From NCBI RefSeq assembly GCF_029227915.1, contig NC_079881.1, positions 23,289,501 to 23,353,500 on the forward strand: 64,000 nt of DNA. Direction: 5' to 3'. The position numbers were made by a program, and so were the translations under genes. The notes beneath the pieces are model-generated. The model was not told where the DNA came from. It searched no databases and worked only from the letters and a program-made list of their open reading frames with translations. This DNA comes from Hydractinia symbiolongicarpus (taxonomy: Eukaryota > Cnidaria > Hydrozoa > Anthoathecata > Hydractiniidae). Positions 39,566 through 52,560 of this stretch are shown here, one piece after another; positions within the stretch are counted from its first letter, which is position 1; each line of letters opens with the position of its first letter.

Positions 39566-42500
39566 GAACTGATTCTGGACTGTGACCTTATAAATGTGAT
39601 AAATGAGCCAATTGGTGTCCAAAGAATAACATTCTTCTTAATTTGACATGATTCCTGGAATTAAGCGATTACATTATGCTCTGTGGTAGCACTTTATTTA
39701 AAAATTTAAATAAATAAGTCTTTTCTTACTGTGGGACCAATCCTGGCCGTTAGCACGCGCTGAATAAACAGGAACAGTTCCAAAGACTGCATTTCATTGA
39801 CTTTCTAGCGGTATAAGTCTGTTTGAGTTACAACGGTTCTGTCACATATTTGTACCAACATGTATTTAGCGTTATTTTTCTGATATTACTAGGTTGCATC
39901 GCTTTTAACAGTGAAACGATTGACTGTGGGAATTAATAGAACTGATTCTGGACTGTGACCTTATAAATGTGATAAATGAGCCAATTGGTCTCCAAGGAAT
40001 AACATTCTTCTTAATTTGTCATGATTGCCGGAATTCATCGATTACATTAGGCTCTGTGGTAGCGCTTTATTTAAAAATTTAGATAAAGAAGTCTTTTCTT
40101 ACTGTGGGACCAATCCTGTTCCTTCGTACGCGCTGAATAAATAGGAACAGTTCCACAGACTACATTTCATTGACTTTCTAGCGGTATAAATCCGTTTGAG
40201 TTAGAACGGTTGCGTCACATATTCGTACCAACATGTATTTAGCGATATTTTTCTGATATTACTAGGTTGCATCGCTTTTAACAGTGAAACGATTGACTGT
40301 GGGACTTAATTGAACTAACTTTGGACTGTGACCTGATAATTGTAATAAATCAGACAACTGATCTCCAAGAAATAACATTCTTCTTAAATTGACGTGATTG
40401 CCGGAACTTAGCGATTACATTGGGCGCTGTGGTAGCGCTTCATTTAAAAATTTAGATAAATAAGTCATCTTTAATGTGGGACCAATCCTGGCCGTTATCG
40501 CGCGCTGAAGAAATAGCGACAGTTTCAAAAACTAAATTTCATTGACTTTCTAACGCTATCAATCCGCTTCAGGTACAACGGTTGCGTCACATATTCGTAC
40601 CAACATGTATTTAGCGATACCTTTCTCATATTACTAGGTTGCATCGCTTTTAACAGTGAAACGATTGACTCTGGGACTTAATTGAACTGATTTTTAACTG
40701 TGACCTTATAAATGTTACAAGTGAGACAATTGGTCTCCAAGGAATAACATTCTTCTTAATTTGACATGATTGCTGGATTTTAGGGATTACATTAGCCTCG
40801 ATGGTAGCGCTTTATTTAAAAATTTAGATAAATAAGTCTTTCCTTACTGTGGGACCAATCCTGGCCGTTAGCACGCGCTGAATAAATAGGAACAGTTACA
40901 AAAACTACATTCCATTGACCTTCTAACGCTGTCAATCCGCTTCAGTAACAACGGTTGCGTCACATATTCGTACCAACATGTATTTAGCGATACGTTTCTC
41001 ATATTACTAGGTTGCATCGCTTTTAGCAGTGAAACGATTGACTCTGGGACTTAATTGAACTGATTTTGGACTGTCACCTTATAAATGTTACAAGTGAGAC
41101 AATTGGTCTCCAAGGAATAACATTCTTCTTAATTTGACATGATTGCTGGGATTCAGCGATTACATTATGCTCTGTGGTAGCGCTTTATTTAAAAATTTAG
41201 ATAAACAGGAATTTTCTTACTGTGGGACCAATCCTGGCCGTTAGCACGCGCTGAATAAATAGGATCAGTTCCAAAGACTACATTTCATTGACTTTCTAGC
41301 AGCATAAATCCGTTTGAATTACAACGGTTGCGTCACATATTCGTACCAACATGTACTTAGCGATAGTATTCGGATATTACTAAGTTGAATCGCTATAACA
41401 GTGAAACGATTGACCGTGGGACTTAATTGAACTAATTCTGGACTATGACCTTATAAATGTGATAAATGAGCCAATTTGACTCCAAGGAATAACATTGTTC
41501 TTAATTCAATATGATTTCTGGAATTCAGCGAGTACACTAGGCCATGTTATAGCGCTTTATTTAAAAATTTAGATAAATAAATCATTTTTTACTGTGGTAT
41601 TAATCCTAGCACTTAGCTCGCGCTGAAGAAATAGAGACAGTTTCAAAAACTACATTTCATTGACTTTCTAACGGTGCCAATCCGTTTGAGTTACAGCGGT
41701 TGCGTTACATATTCGTACCAACATGTATTTTGTGATTTTCTTCCGATATTACTAAGTTGTTTTGCTTTTAACAATGAAACGATTGACTGTGGGAATTAAT
41801 TGAACTGATTTTGGACTGTGACCTTATAAATGTTATAAGTGAGAAAATTGGACTCCAAGAAATAACATTCTTCTTAACTTGACATGATTGTGGGAACTCA
41901 GCGATTACACTAGACCCCGTGGTAGCGCTCCATTTAAAAATTTAGATAAATAAGTCATTTTTACTGTGGGACCAATCCTAGCCGTTAGCGCGCGCTGAAG
42001 ATATAGAAAAAGTTTCAAAAACTCCATTTCATTGACTTTCTAACAGTGTCAATCCGTTTGAGTTACAACGGTTGCGTCACATATTCGTACCAACATGTAT
42101 TTAGCGATAGTATTCGGATATTACTAGGTTACATCGCTTTTAACAGTGAAACGTTTGACTGTGGGACTTAATTGAACTGACTTTGGACTTTGACCTTAGA
42201 AATGTGATAAATGAGCCAGCTTGACTACAACAAAGAACATTCTTATTAATCTGACATGATTGCTGGAACTCAGCGATTACACTGGGCGCTGTGGTAACGT
42301 TTCATTTAAAATTTAAGTTAAATAAGTCTTTTTTTAATGTGGCACCAATCCTAGCCGTTTGTTTGCGCAGAAGAAATAGGAACAGTTCCAAAGACTACAT
42401 TTCATTGTCTTTCTAGCGTTATAAATCCGTTTGAGTTACAACGGTTGCGTCACATATTCGTACCAACATGTATTTAGCGATAGTATTCGGATGTTACTAG

Positions 42501-45021
42501 GTTGCATTGCTTTTAACAGTGAAACGATTGACTGTGGGACTTAATTGAACTGATTTTGGACTTTGACCTTATAAATGTGATAAATGAGGCAGTTTGACTA
42601 CAAGAAGTAACATTCTTCTTAATTTGACATGATTGCTGGAACTCAGCGATTACATTGGACCCCGTTGTAGCGCTCCATTTAAAAATTTAGATAAATAAGA
42701 CATTTTTACTGTGGGACCAATCCTAGCCGTTAGTTCGCGCTGAAGAAATAGGAACAGTTCCAAAGACTACATTTCATTGACATTCTAGCGGTATAAATCC
42801 GTTTGAGTTACAGCGTTTGCGTCACATATTCGTACCAACATGTATTTAGCCATAGTATTCGGATATTACTAGGTTACATCGCTTTTAACAGTGAAACGTT
42901 TGACTGTGGGACTTAATTGAACTGATTTTAGACTTTGACCTTATAAATGTGATAAATGAGGCAGTTTGACTACAAGAATCTTAATTTGACATGATTGCGG
43001 GAACTGAGCGATTACACTGAGCGCTGTGGTAGCGCTTTAATAAAAAACTAAGATAAATAAGTCATTTTTAACTGTGGCACCAATCCTAGCCCGTAGTTCG
43101 CGCTGAAGAAATAGAGACAGTTTCAAAAACTACATTTCATTTACTTTCTAATGGTGTCAATCCGTTTGAGTTACAACGGTTGCGTCACATATTCGTACCA
43201 ACATGTATTTAGCGATATTTTTCCTCTATTACTAGGTTGCATCTCTTTTAACAGTGAAACGATTGACTGTGGGACTTAATTGAACTGATTTTGGACTTTA
43301 ACCTTATGAATGTGATAAATGAGGCAGCTTGACTACAAGAAGTAACATTCTTCTTAATTTGACATGATTGCTGGAACTCAGCGATTACACTGAGCGCTGT
43401 GGTAGTGCTTTATTAAAAAATTAAGATAAATAAGTCATTTTTAACTGTGGTACCAATCCTAGCCGGTAGTTCGCGCTGAAGAAATAGAGACAGTTTCAAA
43501 AACTGCATTTCATTTACTTTCTAACGGTGTCAATCCATTTGAGTTACAACGGTTGCGTCACATATTCGTACCAACATGTATTTAGCGATATTTCTCCTCT
43601 ATTACTAAGTTGCATCGCTTCTAACAGTGAAACGATTGACTGTGGGACTTAATTGAACTGATTTTGGACTGTAACCTTATAAATGTGAAATTGAGACAAT
43701 TGGACTTCAAGAAATAACATCCTTCTTACTTTGACATGATTGCCGAATTTCAGCGATTACACTGGGCGCTGTGGTAGCGATTCATTTAAAAATTAAGATA
43801 AAAAATTCAGTTTTTACTGTGGGACCAATCCTAGCCGTTAGCTCGCGCTGAAGAAATAGAGACAGTTTAAAAAACTACATTTCATTTACTTTCTAACGGT
43901 GTCAGTCCGTTTAAGTTACAACGGTTCTGTCACATATTCGTACCAACATGTATTTAGTGATTTTCTTCCGATATTACTAGGTTGCATCGCTTTTAACAGT
44001 GAAACGATTGACTGTGGGACTTAATTGAACTAACTTTGGACTGTGACATGATAAATGTAATAAATGAGACAATTGGTCTCCAAGAAATAACATTCGTCTT
44101 AATTTGACATGATTGCCGGACTCAGGCATTGCACTGGGTGCTGTAGTAGCGCTTCATTTAAAAATTTAGATAAATAAGTCATTTTTACTGTGGGACCAAT
44201 CCTAGCCGTTAGCCCGCGCTGAAGATATACAGACTGTTTCAAAAACTACAATTCATTTACTTTCTAACGGTGTCAATCTGTTTGAGTTGCAACGGTTGCG
44301 TCACATATTCGTACCAACATGTATTTAGCGATATTTTTTCTCTATTACTAGGTTGCATCGCTTTTAACAGTGAAACGATTGACTGTGGGACTTAATTGAA
44401 CTGATTTTAGACTGTAACCTTTTAAATGTGAAAGTGAGACAATTGGACTTCAAAAAATAAAATTATTTTTACATTGACATGATTGCCGAAACTCAGAGAT
44501 TACACTGGGCACTGTGGTAGCGATTCATTTAAAAATTAAGATAAAAAATTCAGTTTTTACTGTGGGACCAATCCTAGCAGTTAGCTCGCGCTGAAGAAAT
44601 AGAGACAGTTTCAAAAACTACATTTCATTTACTTTCTAACGGTGTCAGTCCGTTGAAGTTACAACGGTTCTGTCACATATTCGTACCAACATGTATTTAG
44701 TGATTTTCTTCCGATATTACTAGGTTGCATCGCTTTTAACAGTGAAACGATTGATTCTGGGACTTAATTGAACTGATTTTGGACTGTGACCTTATAAATG
44801 TTATAAGTGAGAGAATTGGACTCCAAGAAATAACATTCTTCTTAACTTGACATGATTGTGGGAACTCAGCGATTACACTGGACCCCGTGGTAGCGCTGCA
44901 TTTAAAAATTTAGATAAATAAGTCATTTTTACTGTGGGACCAATCCTAGCCGTTAGTTCGCGCTGAAGAAATAGGAACAGTTCCAAAGACTACATTTCAT
45001 TGACATTCTAGCGGTATAAAT
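39566..45021. repeat. Large duplicated block, copy 1 (at least 5,456 bp)
   Basis: Every line compared matches 58545-64000 at a constant shift of 18,979 bp (51 monomers). Shared rare features include the GCGTTATTTTTCTG variant near 39870, TTCCACAGACTAC near 40150, CGCTATAACAG near 41390, the GATATAGAAAAAG head near 42000, the 10-bp deletion in unit 42736, the linker variant AGCCCGTAG at 43088, and AAAATAAAATTATTTTTACA near 44454. I found no substitution between the copies. Most of the sequence before 39566 in the same monomer does not match. Confidence 0.92.
42736..43098. repeat. 363-bp monomer with 10-bp deletion
   Basis: The stretch CAAGAAGTAACATTC-TTCTTAATTTG is shortened to CAAGAATCTTAATTTG near 42973-42988, a loss of 10 bases. 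The same deletion appears in the unit at 61715-62077 and nowhere else that I saw, so it is a good private marker of the large duplication. Confidence 0.85.
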
Positions 45022-45703
45022 CCGTTTGAGTTACAACGGTGGCGTCACATCTTCGTACCAACATGTATTTAGCCATAGTATTCGGATATTACTAGGTTGC
45101 ATCGCTTTTAACAGTGAAACGATTGACTGTGGGACTTAATTGAACTGATTTTGGACTTTTACCTTATAAGTGTGATAAATGAGGCAGTTTGACTACAAGA
45201 AGTAACATTCTTCTTAATTTGACATGATTGCGGGAACTCAGTGATTACACTGAGCACTGTGGTAGCGCTTTATTAAAAAATTAAGATAAATAAGTCATTT
45301 TTAACTGTGGCACCAATCCTAGCCGGTAGTTCGCGCTGAAGAAATAGAGACAGTTTCAAAAACTACATTTCATTTACTTTCTAACGGTGTCAATCCATTT
45401 GAGTTACAACGGTTGCGTCACATATTCGTACCAACATGTATTTAGCGATATTTTTCCTCTATTACTAGGTTGCATCGCTTTTAACAGTGAAACGATTGAC
45501 TGTGGGACTTAATTGAACTAACTTTGGACTGTGACCTGATAAATGTAATAAATGAGACAATTGGTCTCCAAGAAATAACATTCTTCTTAATTTGAAATGA
45601 TTGCCGGACTCAGGCATTACACTGGGCGCTGTAGTAGCGCTTTATTTAAAAATTAAGATAAATAAGTCATTTTTAACTGTGGCACCAATCCTAGCCGGTA
45701 GTT

Positions 45704-46820
45704 CGCGCTGAAGAAATAGAGACAGTTTCAAAAACTACATTTCATTTACTTTCTAACGGTGTCAATCCGTTTGAGTTACAACGGTTACGTCACATATTCG
45801 TACCAACATGTATTTAGCGATATTTTTCCTCTATTACTAGGTTGCATCGCTTTTAACAGTGAAACGATTGACTGGGGGACTTAATTGAACTAACTTTCGA
45901 CTGTGACCTGATAAATGTAATAAATGAGACAATTGGTCTCCAAGAAATAACATTCTTCTTAATTTGACATGATTGCCGCACTCAGGCATTGCACTGGGTG
46001 CTGTAGTAGCGCTTCATTTAAAAATTTAGATAAATAAGTCATTTTTACTGTGGGACCAATCCTAGCCGTTAGCCCGCGCTGAAGATATACCGACTGTTTC
46101 AAAAACTACATTTCATTTACTTTCTAACGGTGTCAATCTGTTTGAGTTGCAACGGTTGCGTCACATATTCGTACCAACATGTATTTAGTGATTTTCTTCC
46201 GATATTACTAGGTTGCATCGCTTTTAACAGTGAAACGATTGACTGTGGGACTTAATTGAACTGATTTTGGACTTTGACATTATAAATGTGATAAATGAGG
46301 CAGTTTGACTACAAGAAGTAACATTCTTCTTAATTTGACATGATTGCTGGAACTCAGCGATTACACTGAGCGCTGTGGTAGCGCTTTATTAAAAAATTAA
46401 GATAAATAAGTCATTTTTAACTGTGGCACCAATCCTAGCCGGTAGTTCGCGCTGAAGAAATAGAGACAGTTTCAAAAACTACATTTCATTTACTTTCTAA
46501 CGGTGTCAATCCTTTTGAGTTACAACGGTTGCGTCACATATTCGTACCAACATGTATTTAGCCATAGTATTCGGATATTACTAGGTTGCATCGCTTTTAA
46601 CAGTGAAACGATTGACTGTGGGACTTAATTGAACTGATTTTGGACTTTGACCTTATAAATGTGATAAATGAGGCAGTTTGACTACAAGAAGTAACATTCT
46701 TCTTAATTTGACATGATTGCGGGAACTCAGTGATTACACTGAGCGCTGTGGTAGCGCTTTATTAAAAAATTAAGATAAATAAGTCATTTTTAACTGTGGC
46801 ACCAATCCTAGCCGGTAGTT
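45704..46820. repeat. 3-monomer tandem repeat, copy 1 (1,117 bp)
   Basis: Units 45704, 46075 and 46448. Markers are GACTGGGGGACTTAATTG in the first, CCCGCGCTGAAGATATACCG in the second, and GTATTTAGCCATAGTATTCG in the third. The same order follows immediately at 46821. It is a separate event from the 1,115-bp repeat of block 1. Confidence 0.87.
46448..46820. repeat. Representative monomer: internal anatomy
   Basis: This unit is a convenient map of the repeat. The anchor CGCGCTGAAG is at 46448. A CAGTTTCAAAAACTAC head follows, then a variable segment. The most constant core, TTGCGTCACATATTCGTACC followed by AACATGTATTTAG, lies at about 46529-46561. Next is a highly variable segment of about 20 bp (here CATAGTATTCGGATATTAC) that best separates subfamilies. 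A second constant block, AGGTTGCATCGCTTTTAACA onward, runs from about 46583 to ACTGTGGGAC at 46615-46624. The tail holds the dyad AGCGCT-GTGGT-AGCGCT at 46742-46758, then an A/T-tract cluster at about 46757-46790, then the linker CCAATCCTAGCC back to the next anchor. A near copy of ACTGTGGGAC recurs in the linker (ACTGTGGCAC in this unit). Confidence 0.85.
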
Positions 46821-47938
46821 CGCGCTGAAGAAATAGAGACAGTTTCAAAAACTACATTTCATTTACTTTCTAACGGTGTCAATCCGTTTGAGTTACAACG
46901 GTTACGTCACATATTCGTACCAACATGTATTTAGCGATATTTTTCCTCTATTACTAGGTTGCATCGCTTTTAACAGTGAAACGATTGACTGGGGGACTTA
47001 ATTGAACTAACTTTGGACTGTGACCTGATAAATGTAATAAATGAGACAATTGGTCTCCAAGAAATAACATTCTTCTTAATTTGACATGATTGCCGGACTC
47101 AGGCATTGCACTGGGTGCTGTAGTAGCGCTTCATTTAAAAATTTAGATAAATAAGTCATTTTTACTGTGGGACCAATCCTAGCCGTTAGCCCGCGCTGAA
47201 GATATACCGACTGTTTCAAAAACTACATTTCGTTTACTTTCTAACGGTGTCAATCTGTTTGAGTTGCAACGGTTGCGTCACATATTCGTACCAACATGTA
47301 TTTAGTGATTTTCTTCCGATATTACTAGGTTGCATCGCTTTTAACAGTGAAACGATTGACTGTGGGGCCTTAATTGAACTGATTTTGGACTTTGACCTTA
47401 TAAATGTAATAAATGAGGCAGTTGGACTACAAGAAGTAACATTCTTCTTAATTTGACATGATTGCTGGAACTCAGCGATTACACTGAGCGCTGTGGTAGC
47501 GCTTTATTAAAAAATTAAGATAAATAAGTCATTTTTAACTGTGGCACCAATCCTAGCCGGTAGTTCGCGCTGAAGAAATAGAGACAGTTTCAAAAACTAC
47601 ATTTCATTTACTTTCTAACGGTGTCAATCCTTTTGAGTTACAACGGTTGCGTCACATATTCGCACCATCATGTATTTAGCCATAGTATTCGGATATTACT
47701 AGGTTGCATCGTTTTTAACAGTGAAACGATTGACTGTGGGACTTAATTGAACTGATTTTGGACATTGACCTTATAAATGTGATAAATGAGGCAGTTTGAC
47801 TACAAGAAGTAACATTCTTCTTAATTTGACATGATTGCGGGAACTCAGTGATTACACTGAGCGCTGTGGTAGCGCTTTATTAAAAAATTAAGATAAATAA
47901 GTCATTTTTAACTGTGGCACCAATCCTAGCCGGTAGTT
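46821..47938. repeat. 3-monomer tandem repeat, copy 2 (1,118 bp)
   Basis: Units 46821, 47192 and 47566. It follows copy 1 with a few substitutions and one inserted G (GACTGTGGGGCCTTAATTG near 47358-47376), which accounts for the extra base. Other private changes are CATTTCGTTTAC, and CGCACCATCATG in the core of the third unit. Confidence 0.87.
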
Positions 47939-49659
47939 CGCGCTGAAGAAATAGAGACAGTTTCAAAAACTACATTTCATTTACTTTCGAACGGTGTCAA
48001 TCCTTTTGAGTTACAACGGTTGCGTCACATATTCGTACCAACATGTATTTAGCGATATTTCTCCTCTATTACTAGGTTGCATCGCTTTTAACAGTGAAAC
48101 GATTGACTGTGGGACTTAATTGAACTGATTTTGGACTGTAACCTTGTAAATGTGAAATTGAGACAATTGGACTTCAAAAAATAACATTCTTCTTACTTTG
48201 ACACGATTGCCGAAACTCAGCGATTACACTGGGCGCTGTGGTAGCGATTCATTTAAAAATTAAGATAAAAAATTCAGTTTCTACTGTGGGACCAATCCTA
48301 GCCGTTAGCTCGCGCTGAAGAATTAGAGACAGTTTAAAAAACTACATTTCATTTACTTTCTAACGGTGTCAGTCCGTTTAAGTTACAACGGTTCTGTCAC
48401 ATATTCATACCAACATGTATTTAGTGATTTTCTTCCGATATTACTAGGTTGCATCGCTTTTAACAGTGAAACGATTGACTGTGGGACTTAATTGAACTAA
48501 CTTTGGACTGTGACCTGATAAATGTAATAAATGAGACAATTGGACTCCAAGAAATAACATTCTTCTTAACTTGACATGATTGTGGGAACTCAGCGATTAC
48601 GCTGGACCCCGTGGTAGCGCTGCATTTAAAAATTTAGATAAATAAGTCATTTTTACTGTGGGACCAATCCTAGCCGTTAGTTCGCGCTGAAGAAATAGGA
48701 ACAGTTCCAAAGACTACATTTCATTGACATTCTAGCAGTATAAATCCGTTTGAGTTACAACGGTTGAGTCACATATTCGTACCAACATGTATTTAGCGAT
48801 AGTATTCGGATATTACTAGGTTGCATCGCTTTTAACAGTGAAACGATTGATTCTGGGACTTAATTGAACTGATTTTGGACTTTGACCTTATAAATGTGAT
48901 AAATGAGGCAGTTTGACTACAAGAAGTAACATTCTCCTCAATTTGACATGATTGCGGGAACTCAGCGATTACACTGAGCACTGTGGTAGAGCTTTATTAT
49001 AAAATTAAGATAAATAAGTCATTTTTAACTGTGGCACCAATCCTAGCCGGTAGTTCGCGCTGAAGAAATAGAGACAGTTTCAAAAACTACCTTTCATTTA
49101 CTTTCTAACGGTGTCAATCCGTTTGAGTTACAACGGTTGCGTCATATATTCGTACCAACATGTATTTAGCGATATTTTTCCTCTATTACTAGGTGGCATC
49201 GCTTTTAACAGTGAAACGATTGACTGTGGGACTTAATTGAACTGACTTTGGACTTTGACCTTATGAATGTGATAAATGAGGCAGTTTGACTACAAGAAGT
49301 AACATTCTTCTTAATTTGAAATGATTGCTGGAACTCAGCGATTACACTGAGCGCTGTGGTAGCGCTTTATTAAAAGATTAAGATAAATAAGTCATTTTTA
49401 ACTGTGGCACCAATCCTAGCCGGTAGTTCGCGCTGAAGAATTAGAGACAGTTTCAAAAACTACATTTCATTTACTTTCTAACGGTGTCAATCCGTTTAAG
49501 TTACAACGGTTGCGTCACATATTCGTACCAACATGTATTTAGCAATATTTCTCCTCTATTACTAGGTTTCATCGCTTTTAACAGTGAAACGATTAACTGT
49601 GGGACTTAATTGAACTGATTTTGGACTGTAACCTTATAAATGTGAAATTGAGACAATTG

Positions 49660-52560
49660 GACTTCAAGAAATAACATTCTTCTTACTTTGACATGATTGC
49701 CGAAACTCAGCGATTACACTGGGCGCTGTGGTAGCGATTCATTTAAAAATTAAGATAAAAATTTCAGTTTTTACTGAGGGACCAATCCTAGCCGTTAGCT
49801 CGCGCTGAAGAAATAGAGACAGTTTCAAAAACTACATTTCATTTACTTTCTAACGCTGTCAGTCCGTTAAAGTTACAACGGTTCTGTCACATATTCGTAC
49901 CAACATGTATTTAGTGATTTTCTTCCGATATTACTAGGTTGCATCGCTTTTAACAGTGAAACGATTGACTGTGGGACTTAATTGAATTAACTTTCGACTG
50001 TGACCTGATAAATGTAATAAATGAGACAATTGGTCTCCAAGAAATAACATTCTTCTTAATTTGACATGATTACCGGACTCAGGCATTACACTGGGCGCTG
50101 TAGTAGCGCTGCATATAAAAATTTAGATAAATAAGTCATTTTTACTGTGGGAACAATCCTAGCCGTTAGCGCGCGCAGAAAATATAGAGACAGTTTCAAA
50201 AACTACATTTCATTTAATTTATAACGGTGTCAATCTGTTTGAGTTAAAACGGTTGCGTCACATATTCGCACCAACATGTATTTAGCGATATTTTTCCTCT
50301 ATTACTAGGTTGCATCGCTTTTAACAGTGAAACGATTGACTGTGGGACTTAATTGAACTTATTTTGGACTGTAACCTTTTAAATGTGAAAGTGAGACAAT
50401 TGTACTTCAAGAAATAACATTCTTCTTACATTGACATGATTGTCAAAACTCAGCGATTACACTGGGCGCTGTGGTAGCGATTCATTTAAAAATTAAGATA
50501 AAAAATTCAGTTTTTACTGTGGGACCAATCCTATCAGTTAGCTCGCGCTGAAGAAATAGAGACAGTTTCAAAAACTACATTTCATTTACTTTCTAACGGT
50601 GTCAGTCCGTTTAAGTTACAACGGTTCTGTCACATATTCGTACCAACATGTATTTAGTGATTTTCTTGCTATATTACTTAGTTGTATCGCTTTTAACAGT
50701 GAAACGATTGACTGTGGGACTTAATTGAACTAACTTTGGACTGTGACCTGATAAATGTAATAAATGAGACAATTGGTCTCCAAGAAATAACATTCTTCTT
50801 AATTTGAAATGATTGCCGGACTCAGGCATTACACTGGGCGCTGTAGTAGCGCTTCATTTAAAAATTTAGATAAATAAGTCATTTTTACTGTGGGACCAAT
50901 CCTAGCCGTTAGCGCGCGCTGAAAATATAGAGACAGTTTCAAAAACTACATTTCATTGACTTTATAACGGTGTCAATCTGTTTGAGTTACAACGGTTGCG
51001 TCACATATTCGTACCAACATGTATTTAGCGATATTTTTCCTCTATTACTAGGTTGCATCGCTTTTAACAGTGAAACGATTGACTGTGGGACTTAATTGAA
51101 CTGATTTTGGACTGTAACCTTTTAAATGTGAAAGTGAGACAATTGGACTTTAAGAAATAACATTCTTCTTACATTGACATGATTGCCGAAACTCAGCGAT
51201 TACACTGGGCACTGTGGTTGCGCTTTATTAAAAAATTAAGATAAACAAGTCATTTTTTACTGTGGGACCAATCCTAGACGTTAGCTCGCGCTGAAGAAAT
51301 AGAGACAGTATCAAAATCTACATTTCATTTACTTTCTAACGGTGTCAATCCGTTTGAGTTACAACGGTTGCGTCACATGTTCGTACCAACATGTATTTAG
51401 TAATTTTCTTCCGATATTACTAAGATGTATTGCTTTTAACAGTGAATTGATTGACTGTGGGAATTAATAGAACTGATTCTGACTGTGACCTTATAAATGT
51501 TACAAGTGAGACAATTGGTCTCCAGGGAATAACATTCTACTTAATTTGACATGATTGCTGGATTTCAGGGATTACATTAGCCTCGATGGTAGCGCTTTAT
51601 TTAAAAATTTAGATAAATAAGTCTTTCCTTACTGTGGGACCAATCCTGGCCGTTTGCACGCGCTGAATAAATAGGAACAGTTACACAGACTACATTCCAT
51701 TGACCTTCTAACGCTGTCAATCCGCTTCAGTAACAACGGTTGCGTCACATATTCGTACCAACATGTATTTAGCGATACGTTTCTCATATTACTAGGTTGC
51801 ATCGCTTTTAGCAGTGAAACGATTGACTCTGGGACTTAATTGAACTGATTTTGGACTGTGACCTTATAAATGTTACAAGTGAGACAATTGGTCTCCAAGG
51901 AATAACATTCTTCTTAATTTGACATGATTGCTGGGATTCAGCGATTACATTAGACTCTGTGGTAGCGCTTTATTTAAAAATTCAGATAAACAGGAATTTT
52001 CTTACTGTGGGACCAATCCTGGCCGTTAGCACGCGCTAAATGAATAGGATCAGTTCCAAGGACTATATTTCATTGACTTTCTAGCGGCATAAATTCGTTT
52101 GAATTACAACGGTTGCGTCACATATTCGTACCAACATGTACTTAGCGATAGTATTCGGATAATACTAGGTTGCATCGCTTTTAACAGTAAAACGATTGAC
52201 CGTGGGACTTAATTGAACTAATTCTGGACTATGACCTTATAAATGTGATAAATGAGCCAATTTGACTCCAAGGAATAACATTGTTCTTAATTCAACATGA
52301 TTTCTGCAATTCAGCGAGTACACTAGGCCATGTGGTAGCGCTTTATTTAAAAATTTAGATACATAAATCATTTTTTACTGTGAGACCAATCCTAGCCGTT
52401 AGTTCGCGCTAAAGAAATACAGACAGTTTTAAAAACTACATTTCATTGACTTTCTAACGGTGTCAGTCCGTTTAAGTTACAACGGTTGAGTCACATATTC
52501 GTACCAACATGTATTTAGCGATACGTTTCTCATATTAATAGGTTGCATCGATTTTAACAG
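49660..52560. repeat. 16-monomer-spaced repeat, copy 1
   Basis: About 2.9 kb that reappears at about 55620-58520 with a shift of 5,956-5,957 bp. Markers are AGTCCGTTAAAG, GCGCGCAGAAAATATAG with TTAAAACGGTTGCG, CTTAGTTGTATCGC, GACAGTATCAAAATCTAC, and CATATTAATAGGTTGC at the right end. It crosses the A-to-C boundary near 51287, so the boundary was itself copied. Confidence 0.8.

Larger units (their letters stand above)
30595..42735. repeat. Block 3: divergent subfamily C monomers with A/B-like inserts
   Basis: Monomer starts: 30595, 30820, 31193, 31565, 31938, 32303, 32676, 33050, 33421, 33793, 34166, 34539, 34911, 35284, 35657, 36030, 36403, 36776, 37149, 37521, 37894, 38266, 38639, 39012, 39383, 39756, 40129, 40501, 40874, 41247, 41619, 41991, 42364. 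Subfamily C is marked by CCTGGCCGTTAGCACGCG linkers, CACGCGCTGAATAAATAGG heads, GATACGTTTCTCATATTAC, and ATTACATTAGGCTCTG or GTACACTAGGCCATG tails. The units near 34911-35656, 38266-39382 and 41991-42735 are A/B-like islands within it. A roughly 10-monomer pattern recurs: the rare linker GTTC(C/T)TTCGTACGCGCTG begins units at 30820, 36403 and 40129, spaced 15 and 10 monomers apart. Confidence 0.72.
42736..51286. repeat. Block 4: return to subfamily A monomers
   Basis: Monomer starts: 42736, 43099, 43472, 43844, 44215, 44587, 44959, 45332, 45704, 46075, 46448, 46821, 47192, 47566, 47939, 48311, 48683, 49056, 49429, 49801, 50172, 50544, 50915. Variants match block 1 closely. The unit at 47939 shares the TTCGAACGG head variant with units at 748 and 4096, and the unit at 48311 shares CTGAAGAATTAGAGACAG with the unit at 5956. 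Units 49801, 50172 and 50544 match the set at 14885, 15256 and 15628. The same variant pool therefore occurs about 35-43 kb apart on both sides of the divergent C block. Confidence 0.72.

Noticed and set aside
46541-46557. CENP-B box resemblance (ATTCGTACCAACATGTA)
   Set aside because: It has the TTCGNNNNA half but lacks the CGGG half required by the established 17-bp motif. At most a partial resemblance.
47247-47456. Plus-strand open frame of 69 codons
   Set aside because: Begins at GTG within a monomer and stays open because of one inserted G near 47370. Sister monomers are closed in this frame.
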